A stretch of DNA of 64,000 bases from assembly GCA_016932835.1 (NCBI GenBank), contig JAFGCD010000130.1:1-64000 (forward strand), written 5' to 3'. Shown here one piece after another: positions 31,632 through 41,466 of this stretch; the first letter of the stretch is position 1; every line of letters begins with the position of its first letter. The notes under the pieces were generated by a model, which was not told where the DNA came from, made no database searches, and worked only from the letters and a program-made list of their open reading frames with translations. The DNA comes from Sedimentisphaerales bacterium. GTDB taxonomy: Bacteria > Planctomycetota > Phycisphaerae > Sedimentisphaerales > Anaerobacaceae. Both the position numbers and the translations under genes were made by a program.

Positions 31632-33806
31632 ATGATACGTGTGTGTGCAGTCGTGGTTGCCGTTCTCGCTCAGGGCTTTTGTGTGGGCGTCCGGGCGGAT
31701 GAATCGGATTTTAATGTCGATTTCTTCTGTGGGTGGGGCGGGTGTTATCGTCCGATGGAGTGGACGCCGGTGGAAATAGGCATCCAGACAACACTGGAAG
31801 AACCTTTCAACGGAGCGATAGTCCTGTCAGCCCCACAGGACGGCTTGAACAATCTGAATATAAGCCATCAATTCGTACTTACGAAGGACCTTTATCTCCA
31901 TTTGCCGCTGGTGACGAAGTTTGCTTTCGCGGCGGACAGATGCGATGTCCAGCTCTTCAAAGTGGTGAACGGGGAATTTCGCAAGAGGGTTTATGCGGAG
32001 CAGCGTGATCTTTGGGGCGGCTCTTCAAGCGGCCAGTTGCTGCAGTCAATCACTGAAAATGATATGCTCATAGGTCACATCGGCGGCAGACGGTTCGGCT
32101 TGCTGAGGCTTCCGAAGCAGGCCGTTTCCCGGTCACGAAGGGGAGAGGGAAAGGTTTATCTGGGCGACAAGCTTATTCGGATGGCTCCGTGGGACTGGGC
32201 GGGTCTTGTGAGTCTCGACATTCTGATACTCTACGACCCCGACTGGGACCAGTTCAATCCCCGTCAGTTGGAGGCGATCTCGCAGTGGGTATTGAACGGA
32301 GGCAAAGTCCTGCTGGTCCTTGGCGTACATCCGCTGGCGGGAAATAATCCGATTTCCGAGGTGATCCCGGTGCATGTCGGCCAGGCCAGACAAACCACAT
32401 TAGGCGTGGAGCTGCTGGGTGACTGGGACCTGCAATCGAGCGATCCGGAGACGATTGTATTTTGGCCTTTGGCGGAGAAACCGGGTGTTCAGCTTTGCGC
32501 CAGGCAGTTCAGCGATGCCAATGATTGCGTGTTTGCGACCGGTTACGCGGGATTCGGGCGGGTAGGGGTTCTGGCGTTCGATCCGGCGACATTGAGTGAA
32601 GGACAAGGCGCCAGATCGTCACGGTTCTGGGTGAAATGTCTCGGAATGGTGCTCGATGATATCTGCGGCGACGGTCCGGCCGGCGCTGCGAGTACGTCCC
32701 GTCGGCAGTACGCTAAGTCCTATCGATCTATACGGTTCGAACAGGACGCTGAGAACAGCATAAATAGCCGGCAGAATACGAACTACTTCGAGACAGGCGT
32801 AGCCCAGGCCGCCAATAATGCGGTCATGAATTACATTTACAAAGGGATTCGGCCCCTGAGTATATGGTGGGTCATTTTGCTGCTCAGCCTGTTGGCGGTT
32901 CTTCTAGGCCCCGTTGATTACATTATACTCAAACGTCTGGGGAGACTTCCGCTGACGTGGGTGACCTGCACATTCTGGATTATCACGTTTACCGTGTTTG
33001 CATACTACGGCGTGCGGTTTCTTCGAAGCGGTGATCTTGAGTTGCGTGTGGTCTCTATTCTTGACGGTGTTGCCGACGGCAAGACGGCATGGTCAACTAA
33101 TTACTGCGGTCTTTTCGCACCCCGCAGCGCCGAGTATCGACTGAAAGACCTCGGCGAGAAGCAGTGGTGGTCGGGAATAGCCCCGATGGAGCAGTCCATA
33201 TGGGCCCATCGTTACGAGGTGGGCGCAAGGACGATATACTGCAACCAGGAAGACGGCGAGAACTGGCCCGTGTCGCTGCCGGTGAATATATGGACGATTC
33301 AGTGTCTGATGAACGAGGGAGTAATCGAGCGGCTGCCTTTCACCGCAGATGTTGGCCGCGACGGCGACCAGGTAACAGTGCAGATCAATAATGAGTCCGA
33401 CGCAGCTATTCTTAAGGGTTATGTCCTGTTCGACGATGGAAGGGGCGTTTTTGTCGGGACAGTCGGCCCGCATTCGAGCGGGCAATACAGCATGGAGATG
33501 CAGCAGGTAAATGCCTGGCGTGAGGTTGACGAGAATCGTTTGCGGGATTCCTATTACAGTTATCAGCATTATTCCGAGGATGCCGGGCGCCTTAATCGGG
33601 AATACAGCTACTTCGCCCAGGGATCCCTCCAGCGCACGCGGGCTATCGATGCATACCTGGCTCATGGTGCGGCGGTTGTCTGCGTGGAGTATGAGAATGC
33701 AGCAGTACCCTTTGCTGTCGATGCACGCCGGTGCAAGTATGAGCATATTCAATTGGGCAGGCTTGTGGTATTTCCAGGAGAAGAAGACGGGGAATTTGAA
33801 AAATGA
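31632..33806 (+). CDS. exported membrane protein of the Bat/ABC cluster (724 aa)
   Basis: Signal peptide MIRVCAVVVAVLAQGFCVGVRA. A large periplasmic beta domain; around 220-240 ILYDPDWDQFNPRQLEAISQ and a GGKVLLVLG strand resemble the GATase-like/DUF4350 fold found in GldG-type ABC auxiliaries. Two transmembrane helices lie at about 445-500 and a second periplasmic domain at the end. The ATG at 31632 has CGGGAG upstream; the frame extends to 31533 inside the preceding gene. Its stop overlaps the ABC ATPase start. A partner of the following transporter is inferred. Confidence 0.65.
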   Translation: MIRVCAVVVAVLAQGFCVGVRADESDFNVDFFCGWGGCYRPMEWTPVEIGIQTTLEEPFNGAIVLSAPQDGLNNLNISHQFVLTKDLYLHLPLVTKFAFAADRCDVQLFKVVNGEFRKRVYAEQRDLWGGSSSGQLLQSITENDMLIGHIGGRRFGLLRLPKQAVSRSRRGEGKVYLGDKLIRMAPWDWAGLVSLDILILYDPDWDQFNPRQLEAISQWVLNGGKVLLVLGVHPLAGNNPISEVIPVHVGQARQTTLGVELLGDWDLQSSDPETIVFWPLAEKPGVQLCARQFSDANDCVFATGYAGFGRVGVLAFDPATLSEGQGARSSRFWVKCLGMVLDDICGDGPAGAASTSRRQYAKSYRSIRFEQDAENSINSRQNTNYFETGVAQAANNAVMNYIYKGIRPLSIWWVILLLSLLAVLLGPVDYIILKRLGRLPLTWVTCTFWIITFTVFAYYGVRFLRSGDLELRVVSILDGVADGKTAWSTNYCGLFAPRSAEYRLKDLGEKQWWSGIAPMEQSIWAHRYEVGARTIYCNQEDGENWPVSLPVNIWTIQCLMNEGVIERLPFTADVGRDGDQVTVQINNESDAAILKGYVLFDDGRGVFVGTVGPHSSGQYSMEMQQVNAWREVDENRLRDSYYSYQHYSEDAGRLNREYSYFAQGSLQRTRAIDAYLAHGAAVVCVEYENAAVPFAVDARRCKYEHIQLGRLVVFPGEEDGEFEK

Positions 33807-34729
33807 TTAGAATTGAAAATCTGACTAAAGACTACGGCGATCTAACGGCGGTCGAAAACTTGAACCTCACTATTAAGCAGGGCGATATCTTCGGCTTCAT
33901 CGGTCCGAACGGCGCCGGGAAGACGACAACGATGCGTATCCTCGTGACACTGCTGGAGCCGACGCGGGGGACGGCGTTTATCGACGGACTCGATGTGACC
34001 AGGCACGGAAAGAAGGTTCGCCGGCTGGTCGGCTACATGCCGGATTTCATGGGAGTATATGACGATCTCAAGGTGTTCGAATACCTCGAGTTCTTCGCTG
34101 CGGCCTTCGGCATCGAACGGCAAAAACGTAAGAGTATTGTCGATGGGGTGCTGGAACTGACGGACCTGACGTCGAAGCAAAGCGTGACCGTCGATAGCCT
34201 GTCCCGTGGTATGCAGCAGCGGCTGGGTCTGGCTCGCGTTCTTATACATGATCCGAAGGTATTGATCCTGGACGAGCCCGCCAGCGGCCTCGATCCGCGC
34301 GCACGGATCGAGATCAGGGAGCTGCTGCGGGAACTCAGGCGCATGGGCAAGACGATTATGATATCAAGCCATATTCTCAGCGAACTGGAAGAGATATGCG
34401 ACCACGTCGGAATAATCGAGCACGGGCAAATGGTTTTCAGTGGGAGACTGGATGAGATTCGCCCTCACCTGGGGATCCAGAGCAAAGTCCGGGTGAAGGT
34501 TGCCGAGAACCGGGACACAGCCGTCGAATTACTGTCGGCTCTTCCGTCGATAAGCAAGGTCGAAATAGTCGCAGACTATATTTCGGTGACCTTCGCCGAC
34601 GGCAAGGAGTGCAACGGTTTGATAGCCCGGACTCTGGTCAATGCGGACCTTGATGTAGTGTTCCTCCAGCCCGAGCAGCTTAAACTGGATGATGCATTTC
34701 TGCAGTTGACAAAAGGCATCGTGCATTAG
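33803..34729 (+). CDS. ABC transporter ATP-binding protein (CcmA/NatA type)
   Basis: 308 aa. Walker A GPNGAGKTTT (about 33-42), Q-loop region GYMPDFMGVYDDL, signature LSRGMQQRLGLARVL, Walker B ILDEPASGLD, H-loop SSHIL, and a C-terminal regulatory extension of about 80 residues. The class pairs with ABC-2 exporters, and two such permeases follow directly. ATGA overlap with the upstream gene. Confidence 0.92.
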   Translation: MIRIENLTKDYGDLTAVENLNLTIKQGDIFGFIGPNGAGKTTTMRILVTLLEPTRGTAFIDGLDVTRHGKKVRRLVGYMPDFMGVYDDLKVFEYLEFFAAAFGIERQKRKSIVDGVLELTDLTSKQSVTVDSLSRGMQQRLGLARVLIHDPKVLILDEPASGLDPRARIEIRELLRELRRMGKTIMISSHILSELEEICDHVGIIEHGQMVFSGRLDEIRPHLGIQSKVRVKVAENRDTAVELLSALPSISKVEIVADYISVTFADGKECNGLIARTLVNADLDVVFLQPEQLKLDDAFLQLTKGIVH

Positions 34730-34761
34730 CCTCCGGCTGAAATTGCGATTTGAGAGTAGTT

Positions 34762-36594
34762 ATGAGCGCATCGCTAAGCAGCATAAGATACATCTTGAAT
34801 CCGGTTAGGCTGAGCGGCCCTTTGCTGGACAAGGAACTTCGTGTCTCAAGCAGGCGGAAGCGCAACTACGTTTTACGATTTGTATATCTGATTCTGCTGA
34901 CGGCTTTTATTGTCGTTGTCTGGCGAAGCGAGGTTATGAGTCAGGCTTCGACTACGTTTCAGAAGTCGAGGATGGCGGTCGCCGGCAGGATTATCGTCAG
35001 TACAATAGTCATGTTTCAGTTTGCCGTGACACAGTTGCTTGCAATTATTATGCTGAGTACGGCGATCAGTGACGAGATATACAACAAGACGCTCGGTCTT
35101 CTGATGACCACGCCTATCAGCGGTTTTCAGATAGTCCTCGGCAAAATCAGCAGCAAGCTGCTTCAGATAGTTCTGCTTCTGGCAATCAGTCTGCCGCTTC
35201 TGGCGGCTTTGCGTGTATTCGGCGGCGTTCCGTGGGACTATGTTTTGTCGAGTTTTTGTATAACTCTTACGGCGGCGATCTTTGCCGGGACGCTGAGTCT
35301 GCTGTTTTCGATAAGCAATCGACGGGCATATGTCGTCATTATTAAGACGGTTGTGAGCATTGGCTTTCTGTTCGGCCTGGTCCCGGCGATGCTGGCAGCC
35401 CTCCTGCTGGCGCCGATGAGATACGCTTCGAGCGTAATGAATCCGTTTTCCACGAGTCTGATTTTCTGGCATGGCCTGTCGCATATGAGTCCGTATTATG
35501 CGATATCGCGTAATACAGCGGCATTGATGTCACCCGGTTTACCCGGGGGCGCATTTGCCTTCTATTGGCCCCTGCATTGTGCGTTCATGCTTATCGTCTC
35601 GGCATTGCTGATTGCAATATCCGCCTGTTTTGTTCGCAAAGTCGCGCTTCGTCAGGCGACGGGGCAGATAGAATACGCTCCCAGGCACAAGCGGCTCCGA
35701 AGAAAAGCCGCATTCGCCGAGAAGACGGCTATAGATGCTCAGTCACAGGGCGTTATAAGGAGGGTAAAGGGCTGGCCCGTTCTGTGGAAAGATACCCGGG
35801 CGCCGCTCATTCGCGGCGGAGAGGGCAAAAACAGTATCATAGGACTGCAACTAACTGTCGCCTCCATGCTCTTGACTTATGCAATGTGGGCGAAGGCAGG
35901 ATGCCTCAATGCGGATTTCACTCATGTAATATACACAGTACTGTTCGTATCGATAGCGGTGATTTTCCATATTGTGCTTTCCGCAAGCAGTATCACATCC
36001 GAGAAGGAGTCTCGCTCCTGGCCAATCCTGCTGGCGACTTCCCTTGGGGGCTGGCAGATACTGGCTGGCAAGGCGATTGCGGTGGCTCGTCGATGTTCGG
36101 TGGTATGGCTTTTGATGGCCGGTCACATAGTGTTGTTTGTTCTTGTCGGCTATATCCACCCGATTGTCATAGTGCATCTGCTGATGCTTGTCGTTTGGGT
36201 GACTGTATTTCTCACGAGTTCGGGATTGTATTTCAGTTCTCTCTGTCGGCGAACGACCTGGGCTGTCGTATCTACGTTCGGCCTGGCTATCGCTCTGTGG
36301 ATAATCGCCCCGGTGGTCTTGAGCCTGGTAGGCGTGGCATCGCACAACGAGAAGATTGGAAGGACGTGCATGTTTGCAAATCCCGCGATGCAGGCCCGCG
36401 TCGTCGTTTCTGGCGCGGTCGCCGGATACGGAAGACATATGAGACTCTCAAGAATGAGATTCGACTGGATTACGGAGCATCACGATGTATGGTCAATAAC
36501 TGTCGTATTGGCCATAACCATGCTCATATACCTTACCTTCGGAATGCTGTTTGCGTGGCGTGCGAGGCGCCGGTTGCGGCGAAACGTATTCTGA
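34762..36594 (+). CDS. ABC-2 type permease (copy 1)
   Basis: 610 aa, about 12 helices in two halves. Opens with GPLLDKELRVSSRRKRNYVLRFVYL, a cytoplasmic amphipathic start, and contains SDEIYNKTLGLLMTTPISGFQIVLGK, the ABC-2 coupling region, and SITSEKESRSWPILLATSLGGWQIL in the second half. About 50 percent alike by eye to the next gene. ATG at 34762; an in-frame TTG lies 12 bases earlier. Confidence 0.85.
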   Translation: MSASLSSIRYILNPVRLSGPLLDKELRVSSRRKRNYVLRFVYLILLTAFIVVVWRSEVMSQASTTFQKSRMAVAGRIIVSTIVMFQFAVTQLLAIIMLSTAISDEIYNKTLGLLMTTPISGFQIVLGKISSKLLQIVLLLAISLPLLAALRVFGGVPWDYVLSSFCITLTAAIFAGTLSLLFSISNRRAYVVIIKTVVSIGFLFGLVPAMLAALLLAPMRYASSVMNPFSTSLIFWHGLSHMSPYYAISRNTAALMSPGLPGGAFAFYWPLHCAFMLIVSALLIAISACFVRKVALRQATGQIEYAPRHKRLRRKAAFAEKTAIDAQSQGVIRRVKGWPVLWKDTRAPLIRGGEGKNSIIGLQLTVASMLLTYAMWAKAGCLNADFTHVIYTVLFVSIAVIFHIVLSASSITSEKESRSWPILLATSLGGWQILAGKAIAVARRCSVVWLLMAGHIVLFVLVGYIHPIVIVHLLMLVVWVTVFLTSSGLYFSSLCRRTTWAVVSTFGLAIALWIIAPVVLSLVGVASHNEKIGRTCMFANPAMQARVVVSGAVAGYGRHMRLSRMRFDWITEHHDVWSITVVLAITMLIYLTFGMLFAWRARRRLRRNVF

Positions 36595-36730
36595 TGTTTA
36601 TTCTATCCTGGGATTGAAGGAAAGGGCATGATTTGACAGTGCGGCAAGTTCGAGTTCGTATATCAGCTTCTTGCCAGCCGGATACGGCGAAAGAACGACA
36701 TATAGGAATGAGTTTAGTGAGTCTGTTATT

Positions 36731-38518
36731 GTGACAACTACGTTGGTGAATTCTATTGTGCGGTTTCTACGCCTGTCCTGGGTGACCGGGCCAATCTTCG
36801 ACAAGGAACTTCGTATATCGAGTCGGAGGCGGAGAAACTATGTTCTGCGATTTGGGTATATCGTGCTGCTGACCTTGTTTCTATCTTTATTCTGGGCAGC
36901 CGCAGTGCCGTCACAGCGATCCGGACTTTATCAAAGCTCTCGAATGGCCGAAGCCGGCATGGCGATAGTGGCAGCGGTAATGTGGTTCCAGTTTATCATG
37001 ACGCAGCTTGTCGCCATTGTCATGATGAGCACATCCATAAGCGACGAGATATACCACAAGACGCTGGGGCTGCTGATGACTACGCCTATCAACAGTTTCC
37101 AGATTGTAGTCGGCAAACTGCTGAGCAAGCTTTTGCAACTGGTGCTGCTGATGGTCATCAGTCTGCCTCTTCTGGCGATAGTTCGCGTTTTCGGCGGCGT
37201 TCCGTGGGGGTATATCATATCGGGATTGTGTGTTACGCTGACGGCCGTTCTTTTTGCGGGGTCTGTGAGTCTGTTCTTTTCGATACTCAGCCGACGGGCA
37301 TACGTCGTCATCATATTGGCCATCCTGACATTCGGAACGCTTTTTGCCCTGATCCCTGTTCTTGGCGCAATGATATTCATTTCGTCGGATATGCTTTCCG
37401 AGGGCGAGTTCTTCAGGGGGCTTACCTTTGTGAATCCCTACTTCTGCCTGATCTTCATGACTGAAGCGATGATGTCGGCTCGCACGGCGGCGTTGATGGG
37501 GGGGGCGGCCTGGATGGCGGAGTGCATTGTCTTTTTGCTTGCTTCGGGACTGTTGCTGCTGATATCGGTGGCCATGGTTCGGCGGGTCGCGTTGAGGCAG
37601 GCTGTGGGGCAGTTGGGCTCGCCGCCTCCTGTCCGGCCCCAGCCGGTTGTGGCGGGCGGTGATACTGTCAGTTCAACGGATTCGCTTTCTGCGCCTCGGC
37701 GAGTAACAGGTTCGGCCATTCTCTGGAAAGAGTTGAAGTCTCCGTTGCTCGGACGCCGCAAGGTGGCATTTCTGATTACCATTGCCGTCGGCCTGATCCT
37801 GCTGTTCATGACCTATGCATTTTTCGCCAACGAGGATGCTCTCGATGATGACGATGTGCACATCCTCTATGGCGTTGTCTTTGTTTCCCTGGGAACGCTT
37901 TTTACGATAATCCTCCCTGCCACCTGCATTACCTCGGAGAAGGAATCGCTGGCCTGGCCCTTGTTGTTGACGACGACATTGGGCGAGTGGCAAATATTGG
38001 GCGGCAAGTTCGCAGGTGTCGTTCGCCGTTGCCTGCCTGTCTGGTGTCTTCTGTTCGGGCATATAGTACTTTTCATCCTCGCCGGCGTCATTCACCCGAT
38101 TGCCCTGTTTCAGGTCGGCATACTCGTTGCGTGGATCGTTGTATTTCTCTCGGCCAGCGGATTGTATTTCAGCACGCGATTCAGACGGACGACCACCGCG
38201 GTAATTGTCAACTTCACGTTCGCGGCCGCTATCTGGGCGGTGATTCCGTTGTTGATGTTCCTGGTTGCGGAAATCGACCAGCTCGACTACGATCTGCTCG
38301 AATCCTATCTGGACACAAATCCGTTCGTGCATATCGTTGTTATTCTCAGTGCGACAGCGGGCCACGGCGGGCTCGATAGCTACTACTGGATGGATATTAG
38401 CAAACGCGGAGCTTCGCAGGCGACGCTCTGGATGTTGGCCTGTATGATCGGGTATATGTTTCTGGGACTGCTTTTTGCCTGGCGAGCCAGGTATCGTCTC
38501 AGGCGTAATGTGTTTTGA
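36731..38518 (+). CDS. ABC-2 type permease (copy 2)
   Basis: 595 aa, paralogue of the preceding gene with the same blocks (GPIFDKELRISSRRRRNYVLRF, SDEIYHKTLGLLMTTPINSFQIV, CITSEKESLAWPLLLTTTLGEWQIL) and the same LRRNVF C-terminus. The GTG at 36731 aligns the N-terminus with copy 1 almost residue for residue; the frame extends to 36671 but without matching sequence. The two copies can form a heterodimeric membrane channel with the ATPase at 33803. Ends 9 bases before a convergent gene. Confidence 0.83.
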   Translation: MTTTLVNSIVRFLRLSWVTGPIFDKELRISSRRRRNYVLRFGYIVLLTLFLSLFWAAAVPSQRSGLYQSSRMAEAGMAIVAAVMWFQFIMTQLVAIVMMSTSISDEIYHKTLGLLMTTPINSFQIVVGKLLSKLLQLVLLMVISLPLLAIVRVFGGVPWGYIISGLCVTLTAVLFAGSVSLFFSILSRRAYVVIILAILTFGTLFALIPVLGAMIFISSDMLSEGEFFRGLTFVNPYFCLIFMTEAMMSARTAALMGGAAWMAECIVFLLASGLLLLISVAMVRRVALRQAVGQLGSPPPVRPQPVVAGGDTVSSTDSLSAPRRVTGSAILWKELKSPLLGRRKVAFLITIAVGLILLFMTYAFFANEDALDDDDVHILYGVVFVSLGTLFTIILPATCITSEKESLAWPLLLTTTLGEWQILGGKFAGVVRRCLPVWCLLFGHIVLFILAGVIHPIALFQVGILVAWIVVFLSASGLYFSTRFRRTTTAVIVNFTFAAAIWAVIPLLMFLVAEIDQLDYDLLESYLDTNPFVHIVVILSATAGHGGLDSYYWMDISKRGASQATLWMLACMIGYMFLGLLFAWRARYRLRRNVF

Positions 38519-38527
38519 CGGCTGCCC

Positions 38528-39856
38528 TCATATCGGATTAGGCATCTTCCACGGGTCTCTGTAAGTGCGTTTGAGGAGTTTGTCTGCGTCGGGAGCGTTG
38601 AGGAATGATTCTGTCTTTGCGTCGAAGGCGAGTTTGCGGTTGCCGAGCCGGCATGATATATTCGCAAGGTGGCAGAGCAATGCGGAATAATGCCCCTGCT
38701 GGACGTCGGCATTTGGTTTTTTTCTGGTTCGGATGCAGTCAATGAAGTTATCCCGGTGTTCTGCGTCGGCCTGTCTGCCGAATTCGGAATGAACGATTTT
38801 TCCATCGGAGTCGTATGCCACCCATCCGCCGCCGTGCCTTCCGACGTAGAGGAAACCGTCCGTTCCGAATAACTCGATTCTGGTGCTGCTGAAGGGCCAG
38901 TCGGGAAAAGCGTCGGAATTACGAATGCTCTGGGGAGTCTTTTTCATATACGGCGTCCAGAGGGCCGCTTCGAGTTGCAGTGTGAATTGGCCGTATTCAT
39001 ACATCGCTAATTGCGTATCGGGTGTGTCCCTGCCGTCGCGCAGGACGATGATTCCGCCGGCATGGGCGACCGTATCAGGATAAGGTTTGTCGCCGGTAAG
39101 GAATCGCGCGAGATCCAACTGGTGGATTGCGTCCCCCGGTATCGGTCCGCAACTGTACTCGCTGAAATTGAGCCAGTAGCGGCTCGGATTGTAGGGCGGT
39201 TTCGCAGCCGGTCCGCACCACATATCGTAATCGAAGCCGTCGGGAACATCCTGCACGTCTCCCGGCGGCCTTGTCCCATGCTTCATCATATTGAATACGC
39301 GAACAAGATGGACATCCCCTATCCTGCCCGACTGGACGTACTGCTTTGCGTTGGCCATGTATGGGGCGCTTCGCGTCTGCATCCCCACCTGAACGACCCT
39401 GTTGTATTTACGGGCCGCCTCGACCATCTTTGAGCCTTCGAAGACGTTATGACTCATGGGTTTTTCGACATATACATCTTTGCCGGCCCGGCAGGCCATT
39501 ATTGTTCCGAGTCCGTGCCAGTGGTCGGGAGTGGCGTTTATGAGGACATCTACATTCTTGTCGTCGAGGATTCTGCGAAAATCCTGAACGAGTTTCGGCT
39601 TTGAGGGTTGAGTATCCTCAACAGCTTTGGCGGCGGAGCCGAAACGCCTGCTGTCGGCATCGCAGAGATAGGCGATTTCCGTATCGGGCCTCTTAGCGAA
39701 GATTTGGGCGAGGAATGTTCCTCTTCCTCCCAGTCCCATCACCCCAATACTAATCTTCTCATTAGCGGCAGAGCTTATTCTTTGCGGAAGCACTGCAACC
39801 GTTGCGGCTGCACCGATGGAGCCCTTCAGGAAGTCCCGGCGGTTTACAGGATTCAT
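38528..39856 (-). CDS. Gfo/Idh/MocA-family oxidoreductase with Tat signal
   Basis: 442 aa. Twin-arginine signal NRRDFLKGSIGAAATVAV, so exported folded, probably with bound NAD(P). Rossmann motif GVMGLGGRGTFLA, catalytic-region EKP motif (VYVEKPMSHN) and the ADAEHRDNFIDCIRTRKKPNAD block typical of planctomycete members. Likely acts on sugars or sugar acids. ATG at 39856 with GGAG upstream. It lies 38 bases after the beta-helix gene and so is probably co-transcribed from 41307. Confidence 0.88.
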   Translation of the reverse strand: MNPVNRRDFLKGSIGAAATVAVLPQRISSAANEKISIGVMGLGGRGTFLAQIFAKRPDTEIAYLCDADSRRFGSAAKAVEDTQPSKPKLVQDFRRILDDKNVDVLINATPDHWHGLGTIMACRAGKDVYVEKPMSHNVFEGSKMVEAARKYNRVVQVGMQTRSAPYMANAKQYVQSGRIGDVHLVRVFNMMKHGTRPPGDVQDVPDGFDYDMWCGPAAKPPYNPSRYWLNFSEYSCGPIPGDAIHQLDLARFLTGDKPYPDTVAHAGGIIVLRDGRDTPDTQLAMYEYGQFTLQLEAALWTPYMKKTPQSIRNSDAFPDWPFSSTRIELFGTDGFLYVGRHGGGWVAYDSDGKIVHSEFGRQADAEHRDNFIDCIRTRKKPNADVQQGHYSALLCHLANISCRLGNRKLAFDAKTESFLNAPDADKLLKRTYRDPWKMPNPI

Positions 39857-39894
39857 TGTGCTCTCCTTGTCAGGTGTTAATACCATGATGTACC

Positions 39895-41229
39895 CTATTG
39901 TGTTTTTTGTGTCCGGCGGTCGTCTATAGGGGTTTTGGCTTCGATTTTGTTGTCGTCCAGGACAACCCGTCCGACCTTTTCCTCGATACGGATTCCGACA
40001 GTCTGCGTTTGCAGTTCCTTCGGCCTGGTGTCACGGATAATATTGTCCTTGAAGACAAGATCGTTCGTTTGTCCCCGAATTCGAATTCCGGCCGCCTCGC
40101 CGCCGGTGGCGTTGTCTTCAATTACGTTCGCTTCGAGGCGATTGCGATGGGCGGCCATGCCGAGCGATTCATTTCGAAAGAAGATTCCGTTGGAGTGATT
40201 CAGCCGGACAACGTTGCGACGCAGCAGGTTGTCCGAATCCTTATGCCCGATAGAAATGCCGAAACGCCCGTTGTTGATGAGTTGGTTTTCCTCGAAGAGC
40301 CCATGCCTGACCCGCCAGCAAAGAAACAGGCCGTCGGTCCCGTTCCTGCGAGAGATGCACTTGCGAACAGTCGGGCGCTGTGAGCCGCTGCCGGGGTGAA
40401 TGCCGAGCGAGGCGTTGTCTTCTGCGGTACAGTTCAGTACGGTGACATCATTGGACTGCTGAAAACTGATGCCGTCTCCGTTGTAATTACGAACCGTACA
40501 ACCGCTGATTACAGTTCCGAAGGCTCGATAAAAGAATATACCCGCGCCGCGACAACCGTTGAGATGAATGTTGGAGTCCTTGTTGCCGTCAATTATGAGG
40601 TTTTCAATCTTTGTGTTCGTTATTTCATATGCGCTTATCACTGGAAAAACGGTTGTCGCTCTGGCCTTGTTACTGACCATACAGTCAGCCATGAGGGGCT
40701 TGTTGATCGAGAACGTATTGCCGCTGCGTCCGGTTATACGTGCGACGGTAGTATGAAATCCTCCGGCGTTTTCATCTCGAATGGCAACGCCGCAACCAAC
40801 GCTGAAGCCCGCAGGGTCTATCAGCGTTATCTGCTCTTCGCCGAAATCACCGTCGATGGCGAGCGGCGAGACGGCGCCTTCGGCCTTGTGCAGTATTGTC
40901 TTTCCTTCAACTCCGCGGACTGTGACATTAGATCGCAGATGCAGCGAATCATACATTTCGTACCGTCCAGCCGTGATCTGCACGACTCCTCCGCCCATGC
41001 CGGCAATGTAATCGACGGCGGCTTGCAGGGCCCGATTATCCTGCCCTGTTAGAACGGCATTCTCCCGCCCGACAGTTATACTCGGCGTTTTCGTCATGGC
41101 CGAGTGCATGGCGTTGGGAAGTTGCTGTTCGTTCGGCTTGGGCGAGAAGTCGGACTCGGCAGAGAAGGTCGGGGAGATCGTGATAAACAGAGCTACTCCT
41201 GCAATCGACATCCGGCTGTACGCGTTCAC
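39895..41229 (-). CDS. secreted right-handed beta-helix protein
   Basis: 444 aa. Signal peptide (..ALFITISPTFSA). Begins with the pectate-lyase-3-like start NRALQAAVDYIAGMGGGVVQI.AGRYEM, then about ten coils with N-rich ladders (NNGRFGISIGH, RLNHSNGIFF). Expected to bind or cleave an acidic polysaccharide. GTG start at 41229 with a perfect GGAGG 8 bases upstream. Confidence 0.8.
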   Translation of the reverse strand: MNAYSRMSIAGVALFITISPTFSAESDFSPKPNEQQLPNAMHSAMTKTPSITVGRENAVLTGQDNRALQAAVDYIAGMGGGVVQITAGRYEMYDSLHLRSNVTVRGVEGKTILHKAEGAVSPLAIDGDFGEEQITLIDPAGFSVGCGVAIRDENAGGFHTTVARITGRSGNTFSINKPLMADCMVSNKARATTVFPVISAYEITNTKIENLIIDGNKDSNIHLNGCRGAGIFFYRAFGTVISGCTVRNYNGDGISFQQSNDVTVLNCTAEDNASLGIHPGSGSQRPTVRKCISRRNGTDGLFLCWRVRHGLFEENQLINNGRFGISIGHKDSDNLLRRNVVRLNHSNGIFFRNESLGMAAHRNRLEANVIEDNATGGEAAGIRIRGQTNDLVFKDNIIRDTRPKELQTQTVGIRIEEKVGRVVLDDNKIEAKTPIDDRRTQKTQ

Positions 41230-41278
41230 GGTCAGCCTCCAGTGAAATGAGCGTGGTCCTGCTCGTTAATCAGCCTAT

Positions 41279-41307
41279 ATTCTATGTCGATTATTGGCCG
41301 GTGTAAA
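41279..41307 (-). promoter_or_regulatory. promoter of the beta-helix/oxidoreductase pair
   Basis: Minus strand TTTACA (41307-41302), 17 bases, TAGAAT (41284-41279), about 50 bases before the GTG at 41229. Lies in the 237-base divergent region shared with the rhamnosidase gene. Confidence 0.55.
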
Positions 41308-41466
41308 AAAGGTGTCAACTGTTTTCTCCGGGCGGAGTCGCGATGTGTAAGTTTCTTGTTGAAGCGGCCGGGTAAAAGAGGTAGATTTTCTGCATGCGTA
41401 AATAGTGTTTTCAGTTCTGCTCCTAACGTGAGAACATACGAGATTCATTGGCTTTGGAGGTGCGCT

